From contig JAKSIG010000027.1 in the NCBI GenBank assembly GCA_024398955.1, positions 1 through 37,510 of the forward strand: 37,510 nt of DNA, in the 5' to 3' direction. The notes below the pieces were generated by a model. That model was not told the origin of the DNA, did no database searches, and worked only from the letters and a program-made list of their open reading frames with translations. Origin of the DNA: Fibrobacter sp. GTDB lineage: Bacteria > Fibrobacterota > Fibrobacteria > Fibrobacterales > Fibrobacteraceae. The first letter of the stretch is position 1; every line of letters starts with the position of its first letter. The translations under genes were made by a program, and so were the position numbers. This document shows positions 7,038-15,150 of the stretch, piece after piece.

Positions 7038-8234
7038 TTAAACGAATTTTTTAAGGATGTGCTTGCTAGAGACGAAGTAGTCGATGCCACTAAGAATTGT
7101 AATGGTTGTTATCACACCCATTACGATCTGCGGGAAGCTGTCCCAGATATCATTAAAGCCCGGAATTAGCATTCTAACGGGGTCGATTGCTCCAAGAAGA
7201 ATCATCACGATGCCAGTTCCCTGCAGTGCAGTCTTCCATTTTCCGCTACGGCGGGCCGGCATAATCAATCCTTCGCTTGCCGCTAAGGTGCGCAATGTTT
7301 CGACGCTGGATTCGCGGAAGTAAATGAGCGCCACCATCCACACGGGAGCGTAGCCCGTTGCAATGAAGCACATGAAGATTGTCATGTTCGAAATTTTATC
7401 GCTAAAGGGGTCAAGATACTTACCTAAAGTACTGACTTCGCCAAGTTTACGTGCAAGATACCCATCTAAAAAGTCGGTAAGCATAAAGCCAAGAACCATT
7501 ATCAGCGAAAGGCTCTTGAACACAATGCTGTTGTTGCTGTAGTTCAGGTCGTTGTCATAGAAGAAAACCCAGAGGAAGAACGGAGTCAGCACAATGCGGC
7601 TCATGGTGAGCTGGCTTGCAATAGAAAGTGGCTTGCGGTGCGCCGCATCTCGATAGTACCAGTAGGCATAAGCCGCCATGGCTGCAAGAATCAATAGAAT
7701 CGAAGACACCATGCTGATTTGCTGATAGTCTTCGAGATTCAGCAAATAAACACCCATGGTAATTGTAATTGAAATGTTCGATAGCTTGCCCCAGCGGCGC
7801 TTGCGGGGGAGCTGCTTACCTTCGCGAAGAACGCCAAGAGAGAATAGGGTATGTGCAATTAGACGAGCCAACAAAACAACGCAACCTACGCCAAGCAACT
7901 TTTCTGCCTGCTGCTGTTGCATTAAATCTCGTACAAAAATGCTGGTCATTACCATGAAAGCCAAAAAGCCGTCGATAAAGTTCAGCCACAATCTGTAATA
8001 AGGCTTTTCAATTTCCTGAGCTCGCAGCTGGTAAAGGTTGACCCAGCCCATGATCATTGCGATGGCTACAAAGGCGCAGGCGGTTTTTGCCATACCCTGC
8101 CAGATAAATACAAGCACGGCCACGAAAACTATGGCCCTGAGCACGCTCCAGATTCGGGTGCGCAGTCTTACTTCTTCAGCGGGTTCACCATTTAATTTGG
8201 GTTCTTCTGTAACTTTTTCTTCAGCCATTTTCAT
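7038..8234 (-). CDS. pgsA: CDP-alcohol phosphatidyltransferase, PgsA family, with extra N-terminal membrane domain
   Basis: The C-terminal half is a CDP-alcohol phosphatidyltransferase: DGYLARKLGEVSTL then GKYLDPFSDK matches the family signature DGx2ARx8Gx3Dx3D with all metal-binding Asp residues present. It would make phosphatidylglycerophosphate from CDP-diacylglycerol and glycerol-3-phosphate in the inner membrane. PgsA enzymes usually have ~180-200 residues; this one has 398. The added ~190 N-terminal residues carry a charged start (KMAEEKVTEEPKLNGEPAEE) and about six hydrophobic segments that I do not recognise. The start is 8234, or the second Met at 8228. A TAAATTTG box lies ~35 bp upstream. 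It is followed by a hairpin terminator. A phosphatidylserine or inositol synthase role cannot be fully excluded. Confidence 0.85.
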   Translation of the reverse strand: MKMAEEKVTEEPKLNGEPAEEVRLRTRIWSVLRAIVFVAVLVFIWQGMAKTACAFVAIAMIMGWVNLYQLRAQEIEKPYYRLWLNFIDGFLAFMVMTSIFVRDLMQQQQAEKLLGVGCVVLLARLIAHTLFSLGVLREGKQLPRKRRWGKLSNISITITMGVYLLNLEDYQQISMVSSILLILAAMAAYAYWYYRDAAHRKPLSIASQLTMSRIVLTPFFLWVFFYDNDLNYSNNSIVFKSLSLIMVLGFMLTDFLDGYLARKLGEVSTLGKYLDPFSDKISNMTIFMCFIATGYAPVWMVALIYFRESSVETLRTLAASEGLIMPARRSGKWKTALQGTGIVMILLGAIDPVRMLIPGFNDIWDSFPQIVMGVITTITILSGIDYFVSSKHILKKFV

Positions 8235-8266
8235 TACTCTGAAAAAACGTCTTTTTCTAATTCCAT

Positions 8267-8274
8267 TACAAATT
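8267..8274 (-). promoter_or_regulatory. TAnnTTTG box upstream of pgsA
   Basis: TAAATTTG on the minus strand lies about 35 bp before the pgsA start and overlaps the very end of recN by about one base. It suggests a pgsA promoter independent of recN. No convincing TTTG -33 element was found. Confidence 0.35.
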
Positions 8275-9926
8275 TACAAGTTTTCGTCGAGCAATTGTTT
8301 TGCGTGTTCTCGAACAGTGCCAGAATCTCCGCCCAACATGCGGGAAATTTCGGTAATTCTGCCTTCGCGGTCCAGTTCTACAACCGACGTGAACGTTCTG
8401 CCATCGATTTCCTTCTTGCTTACGGCAAGTTGGTTTTGCGCACGACTTGCCACCTGGTGCAAGTGGGTGATCGTTAGAATCTGGTGGTGCTTGCCCAGCT
8501 TTCGAAGGGCGTCGCCAATGCTGTTGCCGACTTCGCCGCTAATGCCGGAATCCACTTCGTCAAAAATCAACAGCGGGACCTTGTCAAGCTCTGCCATAAC
8601 GCTCTTGATGGCAAGCAGCAAGCGGGAAAGTTCACCGCCCGAAACCGCCTTCTGCAAGCTCTTGAAACCTTCGCCAGGGTTCGGGGCCAACAGGAATTCA
8701 ATGCGGTCTGCACCAATAGGAGAAAGCGCCTGCGGTTCAATGGAAGTCTTGAATTCTGCTTTTGGCATGCCGAGACTGTGCAGAATATCGCTGACTGCGC
8801 TGTCGTAACGGGCTGCTGCTGTCTTGCGGGCCTCTGTCAGTAAGCCGGCAATGCGGTTCAATTCTGCCATCTCCTTGGAAGACTGGCGTTCCAGCTCTTC
8901 CAGGTCGGCGTCAAGATTTTCTAGACTGTCCAATTCAGAACGGCGTTGTTCTGTCAGCTCCATTAGGCCGGCTACATCGGTACGATACTTGCGCTTTAAC
9001 TTCTGTATCTGGGCGATGCGGGCATTGGCACGGTCAATATCCGCAGCGCTTACTGCCGCAGACGGACTCAGACGCATCAGGTCTTTACAGATGCTTTCAA
9101 AGGGGTCCGCAACTTCGACAAGTGCGTTTAAATCTTCGTCGTAGTCGGGAACCTTAGATGCTAAGGTTCGCATTTTTGCCTGTAGCAACTGTACCTGGTC
9201 TAATAGGCCGTTCTCGCCGCCAAGAATTCCTTGGACTTCGTCCAGGTAACGGCGTTCCGCTTCTACCTTGGAGGCGCTGTTGACCTTTTCTTCAAGAATT
9301 TCTTCTTCGCCTTCCTTCAGGTTGGCCTTGGAGAGTTCTTCGAACTGAAACTTCAGAAAATCTTTTTGCGCAGCCAGATTCTTGGCTCGTTCCTCGGTTT
9401 CTGCAATCTTTGCCTTGATGCTGTTCCATGCGGACCAATGGTCGGAGTATTCTTCTAGCAAAGAAACGTTGCCTGCAAAATCGTCTAGCATCTTGGCATG
9501 GGTGCGGGTATCGCGAAGCAGCAGCTGTTCGCTTTGACCGTGCATCTGGATCAGTTCTTCGCCGAGCTTTTGCAAGTCTCCCAGGTTTACGACGGATCCG
9601 TTTACGCGGGCGCGCCCCTTGCCATTTTCCAGAACTTCGCGACGTATGATCAGTTCGTCGCTGCCATCGTCCAGTTCCAGTTCCTTTAATACTTTCTTGA
9701 CATCTTCTTCGCCAGCGATGTCGAAGGTCGCCTCGACAACAGCCTTGTCGGCGCCTGTTCTAACAAAGCTTCCTTGAGCCTTGTCGCCACAGACCACTCG
9801 CAGAGACTTTAAAAGAACGGACTTGCCTGCGCCGGTTTCGCCGGTGATTGCGGTAAAGCCCTGGCGGAACGGAACTTCCGCCTGGGCAATGAGAGTAAAA
9901 CCGTTGATAGAAAGGGACCTTAGCAT
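8274..9926 (-). CDS. recN: DNA repair protein RecN
   Basis: RecN is an SMC-like ATPase acting early in double-strand break repair. The 550 residues show the whole family plan: N-terminal MLRSLSINGFTLIAQ, Walker A GETGAGKS near residue 30, a long coiled-coil middle (~150-370), the ABC signature region GGELSRLLLAIKS, Walker B PLLIFDEVDSGISG, and ITHLHQVAS with the H-loop. The length is normal. The gene is preceded by a short AT-rich repeat and followed after 39 bp by pgsA on the same strand. No clear Shine-Dalgarno precedes the ATG. No LexA-type box was recognised upstream. Confidence 0.95.
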   Translation of the reverse strand: MLRSLSINGFTLIAQAEVPFRQGFTAITGETGAGKSVLLKSLRVVCGDKAQGSFVRTGADKAVVEATFDIAGEEDVKKVLKELELDDGSDELIIRREVLENGKGRARVNGSVVNLGDLQKLGEELIQMHGQSEQLLLRDTRTHAKMLDDFAGNVSLLEEYSDHWSAWNSIKAKIAETEERAKNLAAQKDFLKFQFEELSKANLKEGEEEILEEKVNSASKVEAERRYLDEVQGILGGENGLLDQVQLLQAKMRTLASKVPDYDEDLNALVEVADPFESICKDLMRLSPSAAVSAADIDRANARIAQIQKLKRKYRTDVAGLMELTEQRRSELDSLENLDADLEELERQSSKEMAELNRIAGLLTEARKTAAARYDSAVSDILHSLGMPKAEFKTSIEPQALSPIGADRIEFLLAPNPGEGFKSLQKAVSGGELSRLLLAIKSVMAELDKVPLLIFDEVDSGISGEVGNSIGDALRKLGKHHQILTITHLHQVASRAQNQLAVSKKEIDGRTFTSVVELDREGRITEISRMLGGDSGTVREHAKQLLDENL

Positions 9927-9978
9927 AGTGACGATAAACTAGCAAAATACGAATGTCAGAAGCTGACAAAAGGAATGG

Positions 9979-10060
9979 TTATGAAGTACGATTTACAAAT
10001 TACGAGATTAAACTTGGCGCCGGAGGCGCGTTTATAAAATTCATAATTTGTAATTCATAA
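9979..10060. repeat. AT-rich dispersed inverted-repeat element, copy 1
   Basis: TTATGAA (9979-9985) and TTCATAA (10054-10060) form the outer arms, ACAAATTA (9995-10002) and TAATTTGT (10044-10051) the inner arms, and GCGCC-GGA-GGCGC (10017-10029) a central GC hairpin. A related element starting TTATGAAGTA and containing AATTACGAGATT lies at 34267-34360. Confidence 0.6.
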
Positions 10061-10061
10061 T

Positions 10062-10817
10062 TTATTTCTCGAACTCCACGATGCTGCGGTAAATAGGTCT
10101 TCCTTCCTTGCGGTACTTCTTTTCGAAGCCTGTCATAATGCCTTCGGTAGGTTCTGCAGTGTTGCGGACCAAAACCTTGCAGCCGGGAAAGTTGTCGAAC
10201 ACTTCCAGTGCCACCTCGTTGTATTCCTTGTGGTCGGTACCCCAGTAGAAAATTCTTTTGCCGGGCTTAAGAACGCGGGCTACCTGTTCCAAAAAGTCGG
10301 GGCGGAGCAGGCGGTTCTTGTGGTGGCGTTCCTTGGGCCACGGGTCCGGGAAGTACATGTGGAAGGCGTCTACGGTGTTGTCCTTGACGCAGTCGCGGAG
10401 AAAATAGAACACGTCGCCGCGAAGCATGCTTGCGTTTTCCAGAACGCCGGCCTTGTTCATCTTGCGCTGTGCAAAGGCGGCCCAGGTGTAGTCCCATTCG
10501 CTACCCATGATGTAGTAGTCGGGGTGCTTTGCTGCGTAATCAGAAATAAAACTGCCCTTGCCAGAACCAATTTCTACTTCGATGTGGTCATTATGACTTG
10601 GGAACATGTCCTTCCAGTCAAAGTCCAGCTTGTGGGGGAGTCCGTCTGGTGTGGCGATGGGCTTGCGGTCGCCGTTGGTGCGGAACACATAGTGCCAAAG
10701 GCTCTTGGCGTTTTCGTCTTCCTTCAGGTCGCGGAAAAATTCCGGGATAACCACTTCCTTGGCCTTGGTGTCGCCTTCAACCATTTCTTCAACTTCGTTC
10801 TTTGCTTCTTCGTTCAT
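10062..10817 (-). CDS. trmB: tRNA (guanine-N7-)-methyltransferase
   Basis: TrmB uses SAM to methylate G46 in the tRNA variable loop. The SAM-binding motif VEIGSGKGSF lies near residue 80. The family signature PDPWPKERHHKNR, with the following LLRPDFL, lies near residue 155. A late motif, TEGIMTGFEKKY, matches the substrate-binding end of TrmB. The first ~55 residues are an acidic, Lys/Glu-rich extension not needed by the core fold. The start ATG at 10817 follows a purine-rich stretch. The gene is separated from recN by a repeat element and from the RNase Z-like gene by 71 bp of AT-rich DNA, so it is probably transcribed alone. Confidence 0.94.
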   Translation of the reverse strand: MNEEAKNEVEEMVEGDTKAKEVVIPEFFRDLKEDENAKSLWHYVFRTNGDRKPIATPDGLPHKLDFDWKDMFPSHNDHIEVEIGSGKGSFISDYAAKHPDYYIMGSEWDYTWAAFAQRKMNKAGVLENASMLRGDVFYFLRDCVKDNTVDAFHMYFPDPWPKERHHKNRLLRPDFLEQVARVLKPGKRIFYWGTDHKEYNEVALEVFDNFPGCKVLVRNTAEPTEGIMTGFEKKYRKEGRPIYRSIVEFEK

Positions 10818-10888
10818 AATTTTCTTTCACTTTTAGGGTTTTTCACCTTTATCTAAAAAATGTTTTTTTACCCTGCAATTTTTATTGT

Positions 10889-11779
10889 CTAAAGTAGTAC
10901 AACAATTTTTTCCTTGAATTGTTCCGGAATGGACTTTGCTATCACATCTCGAATGTACCTGTCGGAGTATTTCATTGAGAAATGACTCAGAACGATTTTT
11001 TCGCACTTGACTCCGTCGCCCAATTCATTCAGGGCTCGTACGATGTCGTTGATGTGGCTGTGCCCCTTCTTGACGCTCATGGATTCGTCTTCCGGAGACA
11101 GGAACGTGCATTCCGTAATCAGTACCTTAGACTGAAAAACTCGGTAGTTGTCCAGTAGGCTTTCGCCCATGCAGTCGCCCATGAAACTGACCAATGGGTC
11201 GTAAACTTCGCGGGTGATTTCCACCTTATTCTGCCGCAGTTCGATTAGCTCTGCAGGTGTCTTCTGCAGGAATTCGTCTTTTAGCTTTTTCTTGTAGTGG
11301 TAGATTGTGCCGCCCATAGCCGGAATGGAATGCTTTACGTCAAAGGCTTCCAAGGCAAGATCCTTTCGGTGTTCCAGAAACTGCAATTCGTTGGCGCAAA
11401 CAGGAACAATGGTCGGCAGGCGGAACTTGTTCTCGGGAACTCCCTCGAATAGGGCCTCTGCGCGAATCCAGTCCTTGGCACGTTCGGCGATGCATTCGGG
11501 CACATAGTAAACGCTGTCACGTTCTACGCCCATCATCTTGCGAAGACTGTGATGTCGCATTAGGCAACGTGCGTGATCACCATGTGCGTGAGTCAAAAAG
11601 ACGTGATTGATGGATGTGGCCGACAGGGGACATTCGCCAAGGTCCACGCAAAAATCTAACTCCGGCATCTGCAGATATGTAGCGAGACCCGAAATGGAAA
11701 ATCCGGACACGGATGTAGCGGATGTCTCTACGTGAACTTGCTTAAGGGCGTTGTGGATGTATCGATTTTCTGTGGACAT
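10889..11779 (-). CDS. RNase Z-like metallo-beta-lactamase fold hydrolase
   Basis: The metal-binding motif THAHGDHA (His64, His66, Asp68, His69) defines a metallo-beta-lactamase fold. Further ligands probably come from the His-rich segment KHSIP, the MGDCMG Asp and the C-terminal VLSHFS His. The segment KKGHSHINDI resembles the conserved HS(T) region of RNase Z. The most likely role is tRNA 3'-end processing, which would suit an organism whose tRNA-fMet gene lacks an encoded CCA. The 296 residues are close to bacterial RNase Z size, but the N-terminal region is divergent, so a related phosphodiesterase is possible. A TACATTTG box lies 23 nt ahead of the start, and no Shine-Dalgarno is seen. 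Confidence 0.7.
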   Translation of the reverse strand: MSTENRYIHNALKQVHVETSATSVSGFSISGLATYLQMPELDFCVDLGECPLSATSINHVFLTHAHGDHARCLMRHHSLRKMMGVERDSVYYVPECIAERAKDWIRAEALFEGVPENKFRLPTIVPVCANELQFLEHRKDLALEAFDVKHSIPAMGGTIYHYKKKLKDEFLQKTPAELIELRQNKVEITREVYDPLVSFMGDCMGESLLDNYRVFQSKVLITECTFLSPEDESMSVKKGHSHINDIVRALNELGDGVKCEKIVLSHFSMKYSDRYIRDVIAKSIPEQFKEKIVVLL

Positions 11780-11802
11780 TCAAGAACCAAACTATTACTG
11801 CA

Positions 11803-11810
11803 CAAATGTA
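11803..11810 (-). promoter_or_regulatory. TAnnTTTG box upstream of the RNase Z-like gene
   Basis: TACATTTG on the minus strand, about 23 nt before the start codon at 11779. It matches the TAnnTTTG pattern seen at four other genes in the window. Confidence 0.4.
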
Positions 11811-11860
11811 GAAAATGTAAAAAGGGTGTCTCGCTGTCGGGAGTGCTGTTTTACAGAAAA

Positions 11861-11892
11861 CAAATAAAAAAAAGAAGTGCCGTAAGCACTTC
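11861..11892 (-). terminator. Terminator of the lipoprotein gene
   Basis: GAAGTGC (11874-11880) and GCACTTC (11886-11892) form a 7-bp stem with a 5-nt loop. On the minus strand it is followed by eight or more T residues. It closes the transcript of the gene at 11939-12532. Confidence 0.85.
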
Positions 11893-11938
11893 CTTTAATT
11901 GATCTGGCGAGGGAATCCTCTTTTTCTTTTTACCTAGA

Positions 11939-12532
11939 TTACTTTGTCTTTGCGTTTTCTGCAACAAGACGGTCGAAGTCTGAGCAGCTCAAAGACTCGA
12001 TATGGTTACCCATGGCAACGCTACGGGTACGTGCATTACCCTTTCTTTCGGGAATGCGGAAACAGAAGTCGTAGGTGTTGCCCTTGTCGGTGGGAATGCC
12101 CATCTTGAAGATGCGGATACGCTCTGCGCCCTTGTTGTAGATTTCGTGATAATCATAGGTGTTCTTAACCTTTTCCAGGCGCTTTTCCTGATTGAATTCA
12201 AGCTCGTGAGTAATAGGACCATCGAGATAGATAGGCAGGGAGTTCTGGAAGCGAAGTTCCATCTTGTCGCCAGTCTTGACGATGGAGGTTTCCTGAGGCT
12301 TGATCAGGTAGCGCTGCTGCGGAATGTTCTTATAGGCCTTGGAACGCACTGTACGTACGCCGCACATTTCGCGCATGTCGGGTTGTTCAACAAAGTTGAT
12401 TTCGCGGCAGATGGGGGGAAGGTTGGTAGGAACGTCCAATTCTTCACCACCGGCTGATCCGGCACAGCCGGTCAAAAGTGCAGCAAAGGAACAGAATGCA
12501 AGACTAGTATAGAACAACACTTTAGATTTCAT
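11939..12532 (-). CDS. Lipoprotein of unknown function
   Basis: The frame is open far upstream, but the ATG at 12532 gives a proper lipoprotein signal: MKSKVLFYTS, a hydrophobic core, and the lipobox LLTGC with Cys23. An alternative ATG lies at 12538. The mature part of about 170 residues shows CREINFVEQPDMREMCG with two spaced cysteines, a beta-rich middle, and a further Cys pair near the C-terminus (FCFRIPERKGN, LSCSDFD). I do not recognise a family. Asp, Asn or Thr content and the lipobox suggest an envelope location. A TATATTTA box ends 5 nt before the ATG at 12532, with no Shine-Dalgarno. It has its own terminator and is monocistronic. Confidence 0.75.
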   Translation of the reverse strand: MKSKVLFYTSLAFCSFAALLTGCAGSAGGEELDVPTNLPPICREINFVEQPDMREMCGVRTVRSKAYKNIPQQRYLIKPQETSIVKTGDKMELRFQNSLPIYLDGPITHELEFNQEKRLEKVKNTYDYHEIYNKGAERIRIFKMGIPTDKGNTYDFCFRIPERKGNARTRSVAMGNHIESLSCSDFDRLVAENAKTK

Positions 12533-12712
12533 GGGCATAAATATAATTTTATTATTTCGTTTTGCGTTTTTTTTCTTAAGATATTTGAAAAAAGTTTGCC
12601 TTATTTTGTAAACTTTAGTTAACTTAAGCCGTTTTTTTTCGTGTTTTAGCGCTTGTTTGGTTGCAAAAAACTGATGAAACCTCATTTTGTCTAGAAATGA
12701 CAGATTAAATAT

Positions 12713-12720
12713 CTATCTTT
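12713..12720 (+). promoter_or_regulatory. TAnnTTTG box upstream of xth
   Basis: TATCTTTG lies about 26 nt ahead of the xth start. A TTTG is present ~24 bp further upstream, a little further than the usual -33 position. Confidence 0.45.
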
Positions 12721-12747
12721 GGCGCCGGATTTAAGATTGGGTAAAAA

Positions 12748-13554
12748 ATGAATATTTGTAGTTGGAACGTCAATGGCTTACGTTCTGCCGCCAAAAAGGG
12801 GTTTTCTGATTGGTTCAACGCAACGAAGCCGGATATTCTTTGCTTGCAGGAGGTGCGAGCCGAAGAGGATCAAATTGACGAAGATATTGCTCACCCCGAA
12901 GGATATTTTGCCTACTGGAACCCCTGCCAACGCAAAAAAGGTTACAGCGGGGTAGGCGTTCTTACTCAGATAGAGCCTGACCGTGTCAATTATGGTTTTG
13001 ATATCGAGGAATTTGACGAAGAGGGGCGTGTGCTTCAACTTGTTTTCCCCGACTGGGTGCTTAACTGCATTTATTTCCCTAATGGCGGATCTGGCGATGA
13101 TCGTCTAGATTATAAGTTGCGTTTTTACGATGCTTTTCTTGAGAATTGCAATCGCTGGATCGACGACGGCAAACATGTGGTTACCGTTGGCGACTACAAC
13201 ACTTGCCATAAGGAAATCGACATTGCCCGCCCCAAGGAAAATGCTGACGTGAGCGGCTTTTTGCCTATCGAACGCGCCTGGATGGACAAATACGTCGAAA
13301 ACGGTTTTGTCGATAGCTTCCGTAAGTTGCATCCTGATGCCAAGGACGTTTATTCCTGGTGGAGCAACCGTTTTGGTGCTAGAGCCCGCAATGTAGGCTG
13401 GCGTATCGATTACGCTTTCGTTGATGCGGCGCTCGCCCCGAACATCGTGAGTGCCAATGTTCACGCCGAAGTCAAGGGCTCAGACCATTGCCCCATCAGC
13501 ATCGAGCTGGAACCGCCCTTTGCTCCGCTTCCCATCAAGGCTCGCACAGAGTAA
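12748..13554 (+). CDS. xth: Exodeoxyribonuclease III / AP endonuclease
   Basis: This belongs to the endonuclease/exonuclease/phosphatase fold and cleaves abasic sites in base excision repair. Motifs in order: SWNVNGLRSA at the N-terminus, LCLQEVR with the catalytic metal-binding Glu35, GYSGVGVLT, the phosphate-binding GDYNTCHKEIDIARPKEN with the catalytic Asp/Asn pair, SWWSNRFGARARNVGWRIDY, and the terminal GSDHCPI with the catalytic Asp-His. The length of 268 is normal. The ATG at 12748 follows a weak GGG, and a TATCTTTG box is 26 nt upstream. It faces away from the lipoprotein gene and converges on the PotD-like gene across a strong hairpin. Endonuclease IV, with the same role, is also in the window. 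Confidence 0.95.
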   Translation: MNICSWNVNGLRSAAKKGFSDWFNATKPDILCLQEVRAEEDQIDEDIAHPEGYFAYWNPCQRKKGYSGVGVLTQIEPDRVNYGFDIEEFDEEGRVLQLVFPDWVLNCIYFPNGGSGDDRLDYKLRFYDAFLENCNRWIDDGKHVVTVGDYNTCHKEIDIARPKENADVSGFLPIERAWMDKYVENGFVDSFRKLHPDAKDVYSWWSNRFGARARNVGWRIDYAFVDAALAPNIVSANVHAEVKGSDHCPISIELEPPFAPLPIKARTE

Positions 13555-13603
13555 CGTAAAACCAAAAGTTTAAAGCGTAAAGCCCCCAAAAATCGATAAA
13601 GAA

Positions 13604-13628
13604 AAGGTCTCGACATCGTCGAGACCTT
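13604..13628. terminator. Bidirectional terminator between xth and the PotD-like gene
   Basis: AAGGTCTCGAC (13604-13614) and GTCGAGACCTT (13618-13628) form an 11-bp stem with a 3-nt loop. T-rich DNA follows on the plus strand (CCTTTTAAAC) and on the minus strand (TTCTTTATCG). Confidence 0.85.
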
Positions 13629-13654
13629 CCTTTTAAACTTTAAACTTGAACCTA

Positions 13655-14731
13655 TTATCTAGTCTTAACGATTGTCCAGGCCTCGTCGTACAGGCGGGCA
13701 GCGTCACCAGCATCCTTCAGGAATACCATGCGCTTGATTTCTTCCTGAGTCGGATTGACAACGCGGTTGTTCTTGAACTCGTCATCAATGACTTCAAGAG
13801 AAGCCTTGTTGGGGGTGGCGTAGTTGATGAACTTTGCCAGCTGTGCGCCGATCTTTGCATCGAGGATGTAGTTCATGAATGCATATGCGCCTTCCGGATT
13901 GGGAGCCTTGCTGCTCAGGAGCATGGCGTCAACCCACATGAAGGAACCCTCGGTGGGAATGGCAAACTGTAGAGTGGAGTCCTCGTCGATGGCTGCCATT
14001 GCCTCGCCGTTGAATACGATTGCTGCCCAGTCCATCTTCGAAAGAACCTTGTCCTTGCCGCCAACGGAACCGTCAAAGCCCAGGAAATGCGGGTCCTTCT
14101 TGGCCTGCAGGATGTATTCCACGGCTTCGTTAATTTGCTTCTGGTCGGTGGAGTTGGCGTCGTAACCCTTGGCCTGCAGTGCCATAGAAAGCATGGAACG
14201 GCTTTCTTCCAGAAGGCTGAAGTTGCCCTTGGTCTGCTTGGCGTCAAACAGCATGCTGTAGCTGACCTTGTTTGGGTCTACACTTTCGTCGCGGTAGAGA
14301 ATGCCGGTGGTTCCCCACAGATACGGCACAGAGTATTCGTTTGTCGGATCGTAAGAAGGATTGCGGAACTGGTCTGCAATGTTCACTCTGTTTGCGATCT
14401 TGTTGGTGTCGAGCTTGCCAATCAAACCTAGGTGGATCATCTGCTGAATAACGACGTCGCTTGCGATGATTACGTCGTACTGGCTAGTACCGGAGGCCTG
14501 GAGCTTGCCAATCATTTCTTCCTGGGCTTCGTAAAGTTCCAACTGGAGCTTGAAACCGGTCTTCATCTGGAAATCCGTCAGCATCTCCGGATCGATGTAT
14601 TCACTGTAAATCATTACAGTAACTTTTTCCGGATGTGCGGAACCTTTTTTTTGCTCGTCGTTGCAACCGCCTAAGAAACTTGCTGCAGCGAGAAGAAGAA
14701 TAGAAGAAAGTGCGGTAAGAGACTTTTTCAA
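13655..14731 (-). CDS. PotD-like extracytoplasmic solute-binding lipoprotein
   Basis: This is a periplasmic binding protein of the spermidine/putrescine (PotD) type, used with an ABC importer. The N-terminus has a lysine start, a hydrophobic core and the lipobox FLGGC (Cys23). The mature part begins VTVMIYSEYIDPEM and contains YDVIIASDVVIQQM, SVPYLWGTTGILY and NGEAMAA, all typical of PotD. The C-terminal half carries the usual hinge pattern (NPEGAYAFMNYILD, INYATPNK). The start is a TTG at 14729-14731, preceded by AAAGG. No potA, potB or potC genes are adjacent, so its transporter must be elsewhere. The ligand cannot be read from the sequence; a polyamine is the default. Confidence 0.85.
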   Translation of the reverse strand: MKKSLTALSSILLLAAASFLGGCNDEQKKGSAHPEKVTVMIYSEYIDPEMLTDFQMKTGFKLQLELYEAQEEMIGKLQASGTSQYDVIIASDVVIQQMIHLGLIGKLDTNKIANRVNIADQFRNPSYDPTNEYSVPYLWGTTGILYRDESVDPNKVSYSMLFDAKQTKGNFSLLEESRSMLSMALQAKGYDANSTDQKQINEAVEYILQAKKDPHFLGFDGSVGGKDKVLSKMDWAAIVFNGEAMAAIDEDSTLQFAIPTEGSFMWVDAMLLSSKAPNPEGAYAFMNYILDAKIGAQLAKFINYATPNKASLEVIDDEFKNNRVVNPTQEEIKRMVFLKDAGDAARLYDEAWTIVKTR

Positions 14732-15150
14732 TTTCTTTGCCTTTTTGTTAGAACGTTCAGGTTGTTACAAACGATAAGATAGAAAACGAAAGAGATTTTT
14801 TAGGAAGCGCAATTTATACCCAACGATCTTTTTTATCAAGAAAAAGTTTATAAACGAAAATTCGTGTAGGTGCTAAAATGAGCAAATGTAAATTTGGGTA
14901 AACGAGTACGGTTTTGATTTTTTTACAATCGTCCTGCGAAAAAACATGTTGGCCGTCACAAAAAGTCCCGATTATTGTAGAAAATACAACGATATGTTGG
15001 TTTATTGTTAACAAATCGTTGCGTATCACCGAAAATTTTTTATATTTGGGGATTGTAAGAAAAGAAAAAGATTTGCCTAACGTATATTCCAATATGGAAT
15101 ATGTGCTGGCGTAAATGTTTAGAAATAATTTCATCTTAGGGAGATGGAAT
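14732..15150. promoter_or_regulatory. 419-bp divergent intergenic region
   Basis: This AT-rich stretch lies between the divergent PotD-like and giant-protein genes and holds no convincing gene. On the plus side there is a TATATTTG box at 15041-15048, a perfect 8-bp dyad at 15084-15102 (ATATTCCA / TGGAATAT, 3-nt spacer) in the presumed leader, and AGGGAG at 15138-15143 serving the ATG at 15151. TTGTTAACAA at 15006-15015 is also palindromic. On the minus side a TATCTTAT-like box lies ~40 nt ahead of the PotD-like start. Confidence 0.5.

Noticed and set aside
8038..8808. Plus-strand open frame of 256 residues opposite pgsA and recN
   Set aside because: It spans the boundary of two clear minus-strand genes, is Ser-rich with no motif, and is a shadow.
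10230..10856. Plus-strand open frame of ~208 residues opposite trmB
   Set aside because: It has a hydrophobic, Val/Phe-rich composition that is the mirror of the TrmB codons. No ribosome-binding site is present.
15115..15150. Start of the giant protein at 15115
   Set aside because: The segment has no ribosome-binding site. AGGGAG with correct spacing and a clean signal peptide support 15151.
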